Shown here in pieces: positions 34,726 to 43,235 of a stretch of DNA of 64,000 bases; within the stretch, counting starts at the first letter, position 1; every line of letters starts with the position of its first letter. The stretch is taken from the NCBI GenBank assembly GCA_016209205.1, contig JACQWQ010000072.1, positions 18,014 to 82,013 on the forward strand, given 5' to 3'. Below the pieces are notes generated by a model. That model was not told the DNA's origin, ran no database searches, and saw only the letters and a program-made list of their open reading frames with translations. This DNA is from Chloroflexota bacterium. Lineage in GTDB: Bacteria > Chloroflexota > Anaerolineae > UBA4142 > SHND01. The position numbers and the translations under genes were made by a program.

Positions 34726-35703
34726 ATGACGAAAGGTCGTGTGATTGGATTGAGCTTGGGAGTGTTTTTGATTCTCGCCGCGTTCGGCATTGTCTTGTGG
34801 CAGGGCATGAACATGCCGACCACAAGCATCGCGTTCGCACAGGCGGGAGCGACGCCGACGACCGCGCCGACCAAAGCGCCGTCTACTGCCCCGCAGCCGC
34901 AAACCATCGGCGATTCGTTTTGGGCGGCGCTCGCGGCAAAACTCGGTGTGAGCGCGGACGATTTGAAAAAGCAAGCGGTGGAAACGCGCAAAGAAATGAT
35001 TGATCAGGCGGTCAAAGACGGACGCATCACCCAAGAGCAGGCGAACGCGATCAAAGACCGCATCAATTCGAACAACATCATTGCGCCGATCCCATTGCCG
35101 CGCGTGGCGCAAGGCAATCCGCCGGGGCGCGGTTTCGGTCCGTTCGGCAATCGCAACCCCGGACGCGCTCCGAATTTTGGCAATGGGTTCCCCGGCATGA
35201 TCTTTGCACGCGGCATGTTCGGCGGTGGATTGCAAGAGATCGAAGCGCTTGCCAAGGTGCTCAAACTGGATGCCAAAGCGTTGATTACGCAAATGGCGCA
35301 GGGCAAAACGTTGGCAGAGATCTCCAAAGCGCAAGGGGTGGACGAAGCAGCAGTCAAGCAAGCGCTCATTGACGTGCGCAAAGCGCAAATTGATCAACTG
35401 TTGGCTTATGGTTTGATTTCTCAAGTACAAGCCGACCAGCTGAAAGCGCAGCTCACGCCGGACAAGATTGATCTGACGCGCCCGTTCTGGTTCCAATTCC
35501 ATAAAGTACCGACTGCGCCAGGGTCTTCGCAGCTTGTTCCCGATTTCGGCATGGTGGAGGTGTTTGGCGATCTGAATCAGGACACCGAGCTGTTTGGCGA
35601 AGCGTTCGGCGTTGCGCCCGACGACATGCCGTTGTTTGGCGCTCCGTTTGGCGCGCCGGATGGCGGTATGATGCTGCCGCAAAGCGACATTCAAACACAA
35701 TAA
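34726..35703 (+). CDS. secreted protein with helical repeats
   Basis: A 325-residue protein starting at ATG 34726 (GGGAGG upstream). The N-terminus is an export segment (VIGLSLGVFLILAAFGIVLW). Two helical modules share LG-x-x-x-DDLKKQ and DGRITQEQANAIKDRI motifs, like the short repeats in DUF2680/SHOCT-type secreted proteins. A second unit (LAYGLISQVQADQLKAQL) resembles the first. The remainder is Gly/Phe/Pro-rich. The family is not certain. It is a likely member of the sigma-factor regulon. Confidence 0.65.
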   Translation: MTKGRVIGLSLGVFLILAAFGIVLWQGMNMPTTSIAFAQAGATPTTAPTKAPSTAPQPQTIGDSFWAALAAKLGVSADDLKKQAVETRKEMIDQAVKDGRITQEQANAIKDRINSNNIIAPIPLPRVAQGNPPGRGFGPFGNRNPGRAPNFGNGFPGMIFARGMFGGGLQEIEALAKVLKLDAKALITQMAQGKTLAEISKAQGVDEAAVKQALIDVRKAQIDQLLAYGLISQVQADQLKAQLTPDKIDLTRPFWFQFHKVPTAPGSSQLVPDFGMVEVFGDLNQDTELFGEAFGVAPDDMPLFGAPFGAPDGGMMLPQSDIQTQ

Positions 35704-35759
35704 GCCGGAATTCCACAACAAACCGAATACGCCCATTCGGACGTATCCTATACAGGCAA

Positions 35760-35804
35760 GGCAAGCCGCGCTCGTTCTGTAATGAACGCCGCTTGCCTCT
35801 TGTT
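35760..35804 (+). terminator. intrinsic terminator
   Basis: ggcaagc-cgcg-ctcgttc pairs with gaacg-ccg-cttgcc and is followed by ttgttttg. It ends the 34726-35703 gene. Confidence 0.8.
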
Positions 35805-35844
35805 TTGCATATCCATATTTGCTCCGCTCCACAAGGAGAGCTAG

Positions 35845-36478
35845 ATGAAATTTCTTGCACGGCTGTTTGTATTATGCACGCTCGTCGTTATTTTTGCGGC
35901 GGGTTGCAGCGCGACGACGCCCGGTGCACCGCCGCCCACGAATGCGCTCGCGCCAACAAATGCGCCCGTCGCAGCGAATCCCGCACAACCGACGAACGCG
36001 GCAAATGCGCCTACCGATGCCCCGGCGGCGACCAGTGCACCGGCTGCAAATGCAGACAGCGGGGGACTGCCGCCAAATGTCGCAGCAGGCGAAGGAAGAG
36101 TTTACACTTTTCAGGTCCTTCCTGAGCAAACGACCGTCGAATATGCGGTGAATGAGATTCTCTTTAACAATCAACAAACCACGCGCGGGAAAACGAACGC
36201 GGTGCAAGGGGAATTCAAATAAATACCCATTTGCCGAGTTTGTCGCAAATGAGATCGTCGAGTTCCCCGCGACGGCAAGTGCGGGTCAAGAAGTAAAGGT
36301 CCAGGTGCGCGGCGACATGACGATTCGCGGAATCACCAAGCCCGTCACGTTTGACGTGACCGTAAAGCAAGATGGCGATACGCTCGTCGGCGTCGGCACA
36401 ACGCAGATTTACATGAAGGATTTCGGTTTTGATCCTCTAATTTCCCCAATCCGACGCGATGTACAATTTCCGCTCTGA
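35845..36478 (+). pseudogene. YceI-family lipoprotein, damaged
   Basis: The 5' part codes for a lipoprotein signal (FAAGC) with an Ala/Pro/Asn linker and the start of a YceI domain (VYTFQVLPEQTTVEYAVNEILFNNQQTTRGKTNAVQGEF). At 36220 a stop follows; the next part in another frame gives YPFAEFVANEIVEFP, VRGDMTIRGITKPVTFDVTV and IYMKDFGFDP. About 40 residues of the domain are missing between the halves, so this is more than a one-base slip. The C-terminus is also cut: sequence after GFDP is unlike YceI and overlaps the minus-strand gene at 36437. YceI proteins bind isoprenoid-like lipids. Confidence 0.8.
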
Positions 36479-36907
36479 CCGTGCTCGCTCGTTTGTGCGT
36501 AACGTCACCTCAAACAAATGCGGTCCACCCATGCCCTCGTGCATTGTAAATTCAGTCCACACGATAGTGGATTCGCCGGGCTGTAGAGTCGCCGAACCGA
36601 CGACCAGGCGCGGCGGTCAGCAGCCCTCTAGCGCGCGTACCGGCGTCGAGCTGTCCAACGTGAGCACACGGTCACCCGTGTTCTTGATTTGGAACTCTGC
36701 GCGCACCATTTGCTCGAACGGCTGTTTGCCCAGCTCCAAACGTTCTTGATTCACTGTGAATAACGGTCCAACACCGTCTTGCGTTTCTGGAGCAAGCAAC
36801 ACCCAAATCCCGACTGCGGCGATGCCGAGCAGCGCAATCGCGCCGACGAGAAAAACCCCTGTGGGGATCGAGCTTGTCGCACTTGGTTTCCGGTTGTACC
36901 CTGCCAT
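36437..36907 (-). pseudogene. membrane-anchored DUF1573-like protein with in-frame UGA
   Basis: The minus frame is open for 157 codons except for one TGA at 36617-36619. Order: membrane segment (GVFLVGAIALLGIAAVGIWVLL), then an Ig-like DUF1573-type domain (LELGKQPFEQMVRAEFQIKNTGDRVLTLDSSTPVRALEGC-stop-PPRLVVGS, then STIVWTEFTMHEGMGGPHLFEV). To my recollection homologs have a second Cys at the stop position (EGCCPP). So the UGA could be a Cys-to-Sec codon, a nonsense mutation or an error. An RNA hairpin begins 2 nt after UGA. Start ATG 36905-36907 follows GGAGG; it is 13 bp from the histidine kinase stop and likely cotranscribed. Confidence 0.75.
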
Positions 36908-36920
36908 CCATTCCTCCGCC

Positions 36921-38411
36921 TCAATTGAATGCCATTGCTTGTGGGTGTGCCGCCGCCGAATGGCCTGCCAGCGGCAGTGAGAAATAAAACGTTGAGCCCT
37001 TGCCAATTTCGCTTTCGGCCCACAATCGGCCGCCCATCGCTTCGACCAATTTAATCGAAATATACAAGCCCAAACCATAACCGTACGTTTTGCGCGCATC
37101 GTCGCGCTCGACGCGATAAAACTTGTCAAAGATGAGGTGCAGATCTTCGCTCTCGATGCCCTTGCCCTGATCGCTGACCGCAATCACCATTTCGCCGTCG
37201 CGTGTTTCGCTGCGCACGCGAATCTCGGTATCCGGGTCAGAATACTTGTACGCGTTTTCCATCAAATTGGTCAACACTTCTTCAATCCGGTCGCGGTCTG
37301 CCCACACCGATGGCAGGTTGCCCGGCGTGTCCGCGATCCAAATATGTTCGTTGTCGCACAGCTGCCACTGTTCGCACAGGCGCTCGATCAGCGCCGTAAG
37401 ATCGAACGCTTGCATCTGCAAAAGCGTTTGACCCGCTTCGATGCGCGAAACGTTCAGAATGCCGCGCACCAGCCGTGTGAGCCGCGCGGCTTGATCGTTC
37501 GCCAACGACAAAAGGTCGCGCTGATTCGTCGTCAAACTGCTGGCGTCCGACAACAGCAACTCTAGCGAGCCAGAGATATTGGCAAGCGGCGCGCGCAATT
37601 CGTGCGAGACGAGCGAGACGAATTCCGATTTGAGTTCGTCCAATTGTTTCAGTTCGGCGTTGGCTTTTTCCAGTTCGTATTGGCGGCGGCGCAGCTCGCG
37701 ATTGGATTCCGCCAATTCGCGCGTGCGCTGCGCGACGAGCGTTTCGAGTTGGCGATTCAATTCACGCACCTCCATAGCACTTTTTTCGCGTGCGGTGACA
37801 TCGTGCAACGTCGAGGAAGAGCCGATCACTGCCCCGTTTTCATCGCGCAAGAGCGTGCGCGTCAATTCCACCGTCAGTTTGCGCCCGTCACGCGTCAGGC
37901 GTTGAGTAATCCAATCGCGCACGAATCCTTTTTCATGGAGCAGCGTATGGATGCGCTCGATTTCGGCGGTACGGTCCGCAGGCACCAGCACTGCAAAATG
38001 CTTGCCGACGATTTCGGACGGTTGGTATCCAAAGAGCAATTCCGCGCCGCGATTCCACGATTTCACGCAGCCCTCATTGTCCAACAAAAGGATCGCGTCG
38101 GCGGAATTCGCCGTGATCGTCGCCAACAAACGCTCTTGGGCGCGCGCTTGCCGGTCGCGTTCGATATTCTCGTCAACCAGGCGGCGCACCCAACCCAACG
38201 CAACCCAAACTGCGACCGCGCCAAAAAGACCAAAGATAAGAAACTCGAGGATAAAATGCGTCCACCGGGGTACGTTCTCGACCAACAGGATTTCAAAGAT
38301 GCCTGCATAGACCGCGACGGCGATGGCGATGCCGACCGGCAGTGCAATTTGGAGGCGCACCAATGTCGCATCGAGACGCGCTTGCTCAGGCGGACGTGTG
38401 AGGTTCATCAT
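36921..38411 (-). CDS. PAS-containing membrane sensor histidine kinase
   Basis: From ATG 38409-38411 the product has 496 residues: two membrane segments (LPVGIAIAVAVYAGIFEILLV; FLIFGLFGAVAVWVALGW), a PAS domain (LLLDNEGCVKSWNRGAELLFGYQPSEIVGK), a coiled coil, HisKA (FVSLVSHELRAPLANISGSL) and HATPase (NLMENAYKYSDPDTE, YGLGLYISIKLVEAMGGRLW). The track ORF begins far upstream and includes shadow sequence. It overlaps the small gene 38386-38706 and is followed by the DUF1573-like gene at 36907. No response regulator is adjacent. Confidence 0.9.
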   Translation of the reverse strand: MMNLTRPPEQARLDATLVRLQIALPVGIAIAVAVYAGIFEILLVENVPRWTHFILEFLIFGLFGAVAVWVALGWVRRLVDENIERDRQARAQERLLATITANSADAILLLDNEGCVKSWNRGAELLFGYQPSEIVGKHFAVLVPADRTAEIERIHTLLHEKGFVRDWITQRLTRDGRKLTVELTRTLLRDENGAVIGSSSTLHDVTAREKSAMEVRELNRQLETLVAQRTRELAESNRELRRRQYELEKANAELKQLDELKSEFVSLVSHELRAPLANISGSLELLLSDASSLTTNQRDLLSLANDQAARLTRLVRGILNVSRIEAGQTLLQMQAFDLTALIERLCEQWQLCDNEHIWIADTPGNLPSVWADRDRIEEVLTNLMENAYKYSDPDTEIRVRSETRDGEMVIAVSDQGKGIESEDLHLIFDKFYRVERDDARKTYGYGLGLYISIKLVEAMGGRLWAESEIGKGSTFYFSLPLAGHSAAAHPQAMAFN

Positions 38412-38706
38412 TCTGGCTGCTTTCCAACCGAGTTTGCGGTGATGCCGCGTTGCTGCGCGGAGCAAGGCGGACAAATTTCGTCCATCCTTCATAAATGATG
38501 CGGTCGCGGTTGCGTTCGGTAATGACGAGCGTGCCGGCATGACTGCCCGAGAGAACCTTGACGACCAATTCCGGCGCGCCGTCGTCAATGACATTGCCGA
38601 GACAGCCGCGCGCGGGTACCTCGCCGGTGCGCAAAAAATCGGCAAAACATTCTTCACAGGCGGGCAATTGATGCCCGCAGCGGTCGCGGTGCAAAGTGAG
38701 GTGCAT
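38386..38706 (-). CDS. small hypothetical protein with Cys-rich N-terminus
   Basis: A 106-residue protein beginning MHLTLHRDRCGHQLPACEECFADFLRTGEV. The Cys (three) and His residues could bind a metal. The central part (LVVKVLSGSHAGTLVITERNRDRI) looks like a small beta domain. It overlaps the histidine kinase start, which suggests coupled translation and a partner role in the same sensor system. The family is not recognised. Confidence 0.55.
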   Translation of the reverse strand: MHLTLHRDRCGHQLPACEECFADFLRTGEVPARGCLGNVIDDGAPELVVKVLSGSHAGTLVITERNRDRIIYEGWTKFVRLAPRSNAASPQTRLESSQNDEPHTSA

Positions 38707-38827
38707 AGTGAAACTCGCTTGGTCTTTCTATGGCTAGCATAGGCGCAAAGACAAGACGCAACAAGGGACAGATGTAATTGGATTGGGGGGACAGGCGCGC
38801 AGTTGAACTCGTTACGCAACGGCGCCA

Positions 38828-38895
38828 AGACCCCAAGTGTTTGCCCGCGATACTTCTCATCGAGCGGCGCAGCGCGACAAAAACACTTGGGGTCT
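38828..38895. repeat. AGACC-type hairpin element, copy 3
   Basis: agaccccaagtgttt (38828-38842) is mirrored at 38881-38895. Same AGACC ends as copies 1, 2, 4 and 5, with a different inner arm. It lies between the Cys-rich small gene and ctaA. Confidence 0.7.
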
Positions 38896-38987
38896 GGCTG
38901 ACTTTTGACAGCGCCCCATCTCATAAAGAGGACACGAACCACTAGGTGTGGTATCATTGGATCAACATCATTTCCGAGAGATTACCC

Positions 38988-39947
38988 ATGAACCTCAATC
39001 GTTACGCCAAATACGCGTGGAGCGTCGTCGCCTACAACATCCTTGTTATTTTGTGGGGCGCATTTGTGCGCGCGTCATTTTCGGGCGCGGGCTGCGGCAG
39101 TCACTGGCCCCTGTGCAACGGCGAAGTCGTGCCGATGAATCCAAGTATTGAACGCATTATCGAGTTTACCCACCGCGCCACGTCCGGCATTGCTTTGGTG
39201 CTGATCGTCGTGCTCATCGTCTGGGCTTTTCGCGCGTATCCGTGGGGTTTGGTGCGCAAGGGCGCGGTGGCGACAGGCGTGTTCATCATCACCGAATCCC
39301 TGCTGGGCGCATCGCTAGTCCTGTTCGGTTGGGTCGCGCTGGACCGCTCCGTCTGGCGCGTGTACTCGATGGGTTTGCACCTCATCAACACGTTCTTGTT
39401 ATTGGGCGCAATGACACTGACGGCGTGGTGGGCGTCGGGTGGGAAAGCGATTCAATTTCGCGGGCGTCCGACCCAAACGACCTTGCTAATTGTAGCGCTC
39501 GTCGGCGTTGTCGTCATTGGGGTAACGGGCGCGATCACCGCGTTGGGCGATACGCTTTTTCCCGCGCAATCCCTTGCCCAAGGGTTGAGACAGCATTTTG
39601 ATCCCACCGCGAATTTCCTGATTCAACTCAGCGTCGTGCATCCATTCATTGCCGTGGGCGTGAGCGCGTACCTCTGGTTCCTCACCGTTTTCATGAACCG
39701 CGCCGAAACCGCCCTCACACGTAAATTGGGGCTTGGGGTGCGCGTGCTCGTCATTGTGCAGCCGATTGTGGGCGTAACCAACATTCTCCTACTCGCGCCC
39801 ATCTGGATGCAAATCGTGCACCTGTTACTCGCCGACTTGCTGTGGATCACTTTGATTCTGTACGGCGCGTCGTTCCTCGCGGCGGAAACCACGCCGACGC
39901 GTGAATCCACAACGCCGCGCGGCGCGGTGAATGCGCCAGCGGAATAA
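38988..39947 (+). CDS. ctaA: heme A synthase, COX15/CtaA family
   Basis: The 319-residue polytopic protein converts heme O to heme A for aa3-type cytochrome oxidase. The family motifs are FVRASFSGAGCGSHWPLCNG (paired Cys in the first loop) and the His-bearing helices (IIEFTHRATSG, GLHLINTFLLLG, VVHPFIAVG, MQIVHLLLADLLW). It starts at ATG 38988; the 5' part in the track is a shadow. The gene implies aerobic respiration, although no oxidase genes are in the window. It faces a convergent lipoprotein gene. Confidence 0.92.
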   Translation: MNLNRYAKYAWSVVAYNILVILWGAFVRASFSGAGCGSHWPLCNGEVVPMNPSIERIIEFTHRATSGIALVLIVVLIVWAFRAYPWGLVRKGAVATGVFIITESLLGASLVLFGWVALDRSVWRVYSMGLHLINTFLLLGAMTLTAWWASGGKAIQFRGRPTQTTLLIVALVGVVVIGVTGAITALGDTLFPAQSLAQGLRQHFDPTANFLIQLSVVHPFIAVGVSAYLWFLTVFMNRAETALTRKLGLGVRVLVIVQPIVGVTNILLLAPIWMQIVHLLLADLLWITLILYGASFLAAETTPTRESTTPRGAVNAPAE

Positions 39948-39953
39948 GCCACA

Positions 39954-40610
39954 TCACTTGATCCATGCCGCCGTACCGGCGACCGCATCAATCTTTTCTG
40001 CCAGCGTAATAAAATCCGCGGGCGCGCCAAAATACGCGTGCACGCGTTTGCGAAAATCTCCCACTTGCCACGTCACAAACGTTGACGGCAAATCGGTCAC
40101 CATCACACTCGTTTCCTGTACTGTGCCGTCGGGCGACACGTCAATGTCGCGCCCCTGCACATATTCATCGCGAAACGCGGTAAAGTCAACGCGATAAAAT
40201 TCCCGCAGCAGTTCGATCACCGCTTGCTGCGGAATTTTTTTCGACTGCGCGCCCGTTACCCGGACGAATTGTTTTCCCGCGTACTCGACCCGCCCATCGC
40301 CGTGAATCGTCACGCTGTATGCGGGACACGCGCCAAAACACACCGTACGTTCCAACGTAATCGTTACTTCGCTCAACGGGTATGCGTCTGGCGGTTCCGT
40401 CAGCGCATTGGGTGAGCTAGTTGGGACTTGGGTCGGTTGCGACGCGCGCGTGGGTTGAATGGTCGGTCTAACCGGCGTCCGGTTTTGTGTCGCTGCTGTC
40501 GCAAGCGTTGTCGGCTCGGGCGGTTCATACGTTGGCATTGCCGCGCCGCCGCACGCGCTCAAGCCAATGAAAGATAGGCAGAGAATCAGAATGATCCATT
40601 TTGATTTCAT
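39954..40610 (-). CDS. DUF6438 lipoprotein
   Basis: A 218-residue protein with lipobox (IGLSAC), a Thr/Pro-rich linker and a C-terminal DUF6438-type domain (ITLERTVCFGACPAYSVTIHGDGRVEYAGKQFVRVTG, IPQQAVIELLREFYRVDFTAFRDEY). Two conserved Cys in CFGACP may form a disulfide. The gene ends 6 bp from the ctaA stop (convergent). Function unknown. Confidence 0.8.
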   Translation of the reverse strand: MKSKWIILILCLSFIGLSACGGAAMPTYEPPEPTTLATAATQNRTPVRPTIQPTRASQPTQVPTSSPNALTEPPDAYPLSEVTITLERTVCFGACPAYSVTIHGDGRVEYAGKQFVRVTGAQSKKIPQQAVIELLREFYRVDFTAFRDEYVQGRDIDVSPDGTVQETSVMVTDLPSTFVTWQVGDFRKRVHAYFGAPADFITLAEKIDAVAGTAAWIK

Positions 40611-40647
40611 TTTGTGTGCTCCTGAAAATGCCAGCTGTCAGTGGAGG

Positions 40648-40855
40648 TGTCATTTCGAAGCGGAGTTGCGACGAACTGCGTCGCCGAAATCTCAGTTTTC
40701 CCAAGCGAGATTTCTCGCCGCCGCTGCACAGGACTTGGCATATCGAGCCACTGCTGCGAGCGAAGCGTGGCAGGCTCCATGAGATATCTCACTCCGTTCG
40801 ATATGACAGTCCTGAGCCCATACAGCCCCTGCGGGCTGACCATCTCGAAATGACA
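40648..40855. repeat. tgtcatttcga/tcgaaatgaca element
   Basis: tgtcatttcga (40648-40658) is mirrored by tcgaaatgaca (40845-40855). The 208-bp unit contains several sub-palindromes (gaaatctcag/gagatttct) and no gene. It fills most of the 40611-40955 gap. Confidence 0.75.
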
Positions 40856-40955
40856 GTGAAATTATGCTGCACTGTGACAGGTGAAAGGTGACCGGGGAAA
40901 GCCGATTTGCAAGCCCATGTTACAATACGATTGAAATTTTCACACGATTCCATGT

Positions 40956-41789
40956 ATGCCTGAACTCCCCGAGCTGGAAGTCGTCCGCGATGTTTTGCAG
41001 CGACGCGTCGTCGGCAAAACAATTACGCGCATCGAATTGTTCCAACCGATGGCTGCCCTCGTCGTGCGCGATCTCACCGGACGCGGTTTTGCCGAAACGC
41101 TCACCGGCGCGACATTTGACAACGTAACGCGGCGCGGCAAATTTTTGCTTTTCGCGTTCACGCGTCCTGTAAGCGCGTGGTTGGTGCTCAATCCAAAACT
41201 GACCGGACGCTTGCAGCTCGCGACAGCACAGACCAAACGCTTCAAGAAAACCGCTGTCGCGTTTACTTTGTCCGATCAAACCGAGCTGCGTTATTACGAC
41301 GACAAGACGATGGGGCAATTGTACCTCACCGACGCGGTGGAACGTGTACCCGATTTCGCGGGCATGGGTCCCGAACCATTCGACATTACGCGCGAAGAAT
41401 TCCGCGAACGGCTCAAACTCTATCGCGGGGAAATCAAAGGCGTCCTCACGCGCGGCGAATTTCTCGCGGGCATCGGCAACGCGTACGCCGACGAAATCCT
41501 GTGGCACGCGCAATTGCACCCGTACCGCAAACGCACGCAATTAACGGCAGACGAAATTGACCGCCTGTACGACGCGATCCAAACCACCTTGCGCGAATCC
41601 ATCGCACAGGTGCGCGCCGCGATGGGCGAAAACATTCACCTCGAACCCCGCGATTTCCTTAACGTTCACCTGCGCACGGGCGAAGCGTGTCCGCGCTGCG
41701 GCACGACGATTTCGGAAATCAGCGCCAACCAACGCATCACCAATTTTTGCCGCACGTGCCAGCCCGGGGGACTGATTCGGGGAATGTAG
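40956..41789 (+). CDS. mutM: formamidopyrimidine-DNA glycosylase family, divergent
   Basis: The 277-residue enzyme starts MPELPELE, so the catalytic N-terminal Pro and Glu are present, and ends in a zinc finger (CPRCGTTI, FCRTCQPGG). The helix-two-turn-helix motif is visible (GNAYADEILWHAQLHP). It removes oxidised purines or pyrimidines and nicks DNA. However, the lesion-wedge loops differ from classic MutM: where E. coli has HLGMSG and DPRRFG, this has NPKLTG and DDKTMG. It may be a distinct Fpg/Nei subfamily with different lesion choice. Confidence 0.85.
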   Translation: MPELPELEVVRDVLQRRVVGKTITRIELFQPMAALVVRDLTGRGFAETLTGATFDNVTRRGKFLLFAFTRPVSAWLVLNPKLTGRLQLATAQTKRFKKTAVAFTLSDQTELRYYDDKTMGQLYLTDAVERVPDFAGMGPEPFDITREEFRERLKLYRGEIKGVLTRGEFLAGIGNAYADEILWHAQLHPYRKRTQLTADEIDRLYDAIQTTLRESIAQVRAAMGENIHLEPRDFLNVHLRTGEACPRCGTTISEISANQRITNFCRTCQPGGLIRGM

Positions 41790-41832
41790 GAATTTCAGAT
41801 TTTGGATTTCTGAAAAGGGATGTTCTACCTAT

Positions 41833-41960
41833 GGGTGTGCGTCACGTTTTTGGGCGCGTGCGCATTTTAACGTGCGACGCACGTTTTTCGCACGGATCGC
41901 GGGCGATTCAAATCGCCCGACGTGCGAATTCCCGCTTACCCAAAACTTTGACGCACACCC
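41833..41960. repeat. gggtgtgcgtca inverted repeat element
   Basis: gggtgtgcgtca (41833-41844) is mirrored by tgacgcacaccc (41949-41960). The unit contains inner palindromes (cgcgggcgattcaaatcgcc). Its left 22 bp recur at 7080-7101, where they interrupt the truncated gene start. Confidence 0.75.
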
Positions 41961-42023
41961 CTTATGACTATGCGTATTGAAACCGCGCGCGGGAGATGAT
42001 ACAATGCGCGCAAGCCCACCGGT

Positions 42024-42051
42024 CGGTTTAGAACATTTGTATTCTAAACCG
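42024..42051. repeat. hairpin before the 373-aa gene
   Basis: cggtttagaa pairs with ttctaaaccg around a 8-nt loop. No T-tract follows. It lies 20 bp upstream of the gene at 42071, so it may be a leader element or a small repeat. Confidence 0.5.
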
Positions 42052-42070
42052 GCGGGGTGTTCTGATTTCT

Positions 42071-43192
42071 ATGCCCAGAGACGACGAACTCAAACCATCC
42101 GGCGGCGCGTTGTCCGCGAGCGCTTCCGCCGCCGCAGGTGGAACTGACCCACTCGAACCCTTTCGCGCGCGCATGGCGACGCTCAAAAGCAAAATTGACG
42201 ACCTTCCCGCCAAGGTCCGCCTCAGCGAGGGGCGCGACGCGGCAGAAAATGTCGAGACCGAATCCAATCGCGTTGCCGATTTAGCGAATCGCGTGCGCGA
42301 ACTCGGTTACGCGTGGGAAAAAGACTTGGAAGCGCGCTGCCTGGACTATCGCCGCCGTTGGCAGGAGCTTCGCCCGCAAGTGCTCGCGGCATTGGACAAG
42401 GAAAGCGCGGCATTATCAGGACGCGTCACGCAAGTTGCCTATCAGGGCAATTACGCGCTGCAGCACGCCACCAATCCCGCGACCGCCGACCAAATCCTGT
42501 CCGACGGCGAACGCCCCGTTGCCGCGTTGATAAACGAAACTGAAGCCGCCGCCAAAACCATTCGCGGCATGTTCGACAACTTTTCGTCCGACTTGCACAG
42601 GGAACAAGCGCATCTCGAAAAAATTCAAGCCATGCTGGAACGTGCGGCGCAATCCAAAATCGCGTGGCTGCCCGGCGAAGCCGTCGTCGGCGCGGTCAAG
42701 GCGAAATGGGACCGTGACGGCAAGGACGACCCGCGCGGCTATTTGTACCTCACCGATGCGCGCCTCATTTTTGAACGCGATGAAGAAATCGCAACCAAAA
42801 AAGTGTTGTTCGTCGCCACCGAAAAACAGCGCATGCAGCAAGTGATGTTCGAGGCAAAACTTGGCGAAATCGAAAACGTCCTGGCGAGCAAGCGCGGCAT
42901 GTTTGGCAATGAAGACCATCTGGATTTCAATTTCGCTCCCAGCGCGAACGCGCGCCAGGCGCACTATCACATTGACGGGCAAGACGCGAACGAATGGCAG
43001 GGCCTGGTGCAGCGCGTGAAAACGGGCGGCATGGAAAGCACGCGCGTTACCGCGCTGTCCGACGCGGAAAAGCAGCGCCTCAGAAACGCGCCGACGAAAT
43101 GTTCCAACTGCGGCAGCCCGCTCACCGCGCCGATCTTGCGCGGGCAGACCGACGTTAAATGTCCCGCGTGCGGCAGCGTTACGCGCTTTTGA
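42071..43192 (+). CDS. coiled-coil protein with PH/GRAM-like and zinc-ribbon ends
   Basis: A 373-residue cytoplasmic protein. Residues about 25-200 are mostly helical with coiled-coil character. A middle domain (AWLPGEAVVGAVKAKWDRDG, GYLYLTDARLIFERDE) looks like a PH/GRAM-type fold. The C-terminus is a zinc ribbon (CSNCGSPLTAPILRGQTDVKCPACG). No function is known. It precedes a YyaL-like gene. Confidence 0.6.
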   Translation: MPRDDELKPSGGALSASASAAAGGTDPLEPFRARMATLKSKIDDLPAKVRLSEGRDAAENVETESNRVADLANRVRELGYAWEKDLEARCLDYRRRWQELRPQVLAALDKESAALSGRVTQVAYQGNYALQHATNPATADQILSDGERPVAALINETEAAAKTIRGMFDNFSSDLHREQAHLEKIQAMLERAAQSKIAWLPGEAVVGAVKAKWDRDGKDDPRGYLYLTDARLIFERDEEIATKKVLFVATEKQRMQQVMFEAKLGEIENVLASKRGMFGNEDHLDFNFAPSANARQAHYHIDGQDANEWQGLVQRVKTGGMESTRVTALSDAEKQRLRNAPTKCSNCGSPLTAPILRGQTDVKCPACGSVTRF

Positions 43193-43235
43193 GGTTTCCG
43201 ATTTTTGCAGTTTTTGGGCGAAGGTGTTTCTTAGC

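Noticed and set aside
38412-38957. extended N-terminus of the 678-aa histidine kinase ORF
   Set aside because: It overlaps the small Cys-rich gene in another frame and has shadow composition.
42024-42051. hairpin before 42071 as a further attenuator copy
   Set aside because: No T-tract and no ACCGACTC motif, so it was kept only as an undefined hairpin.
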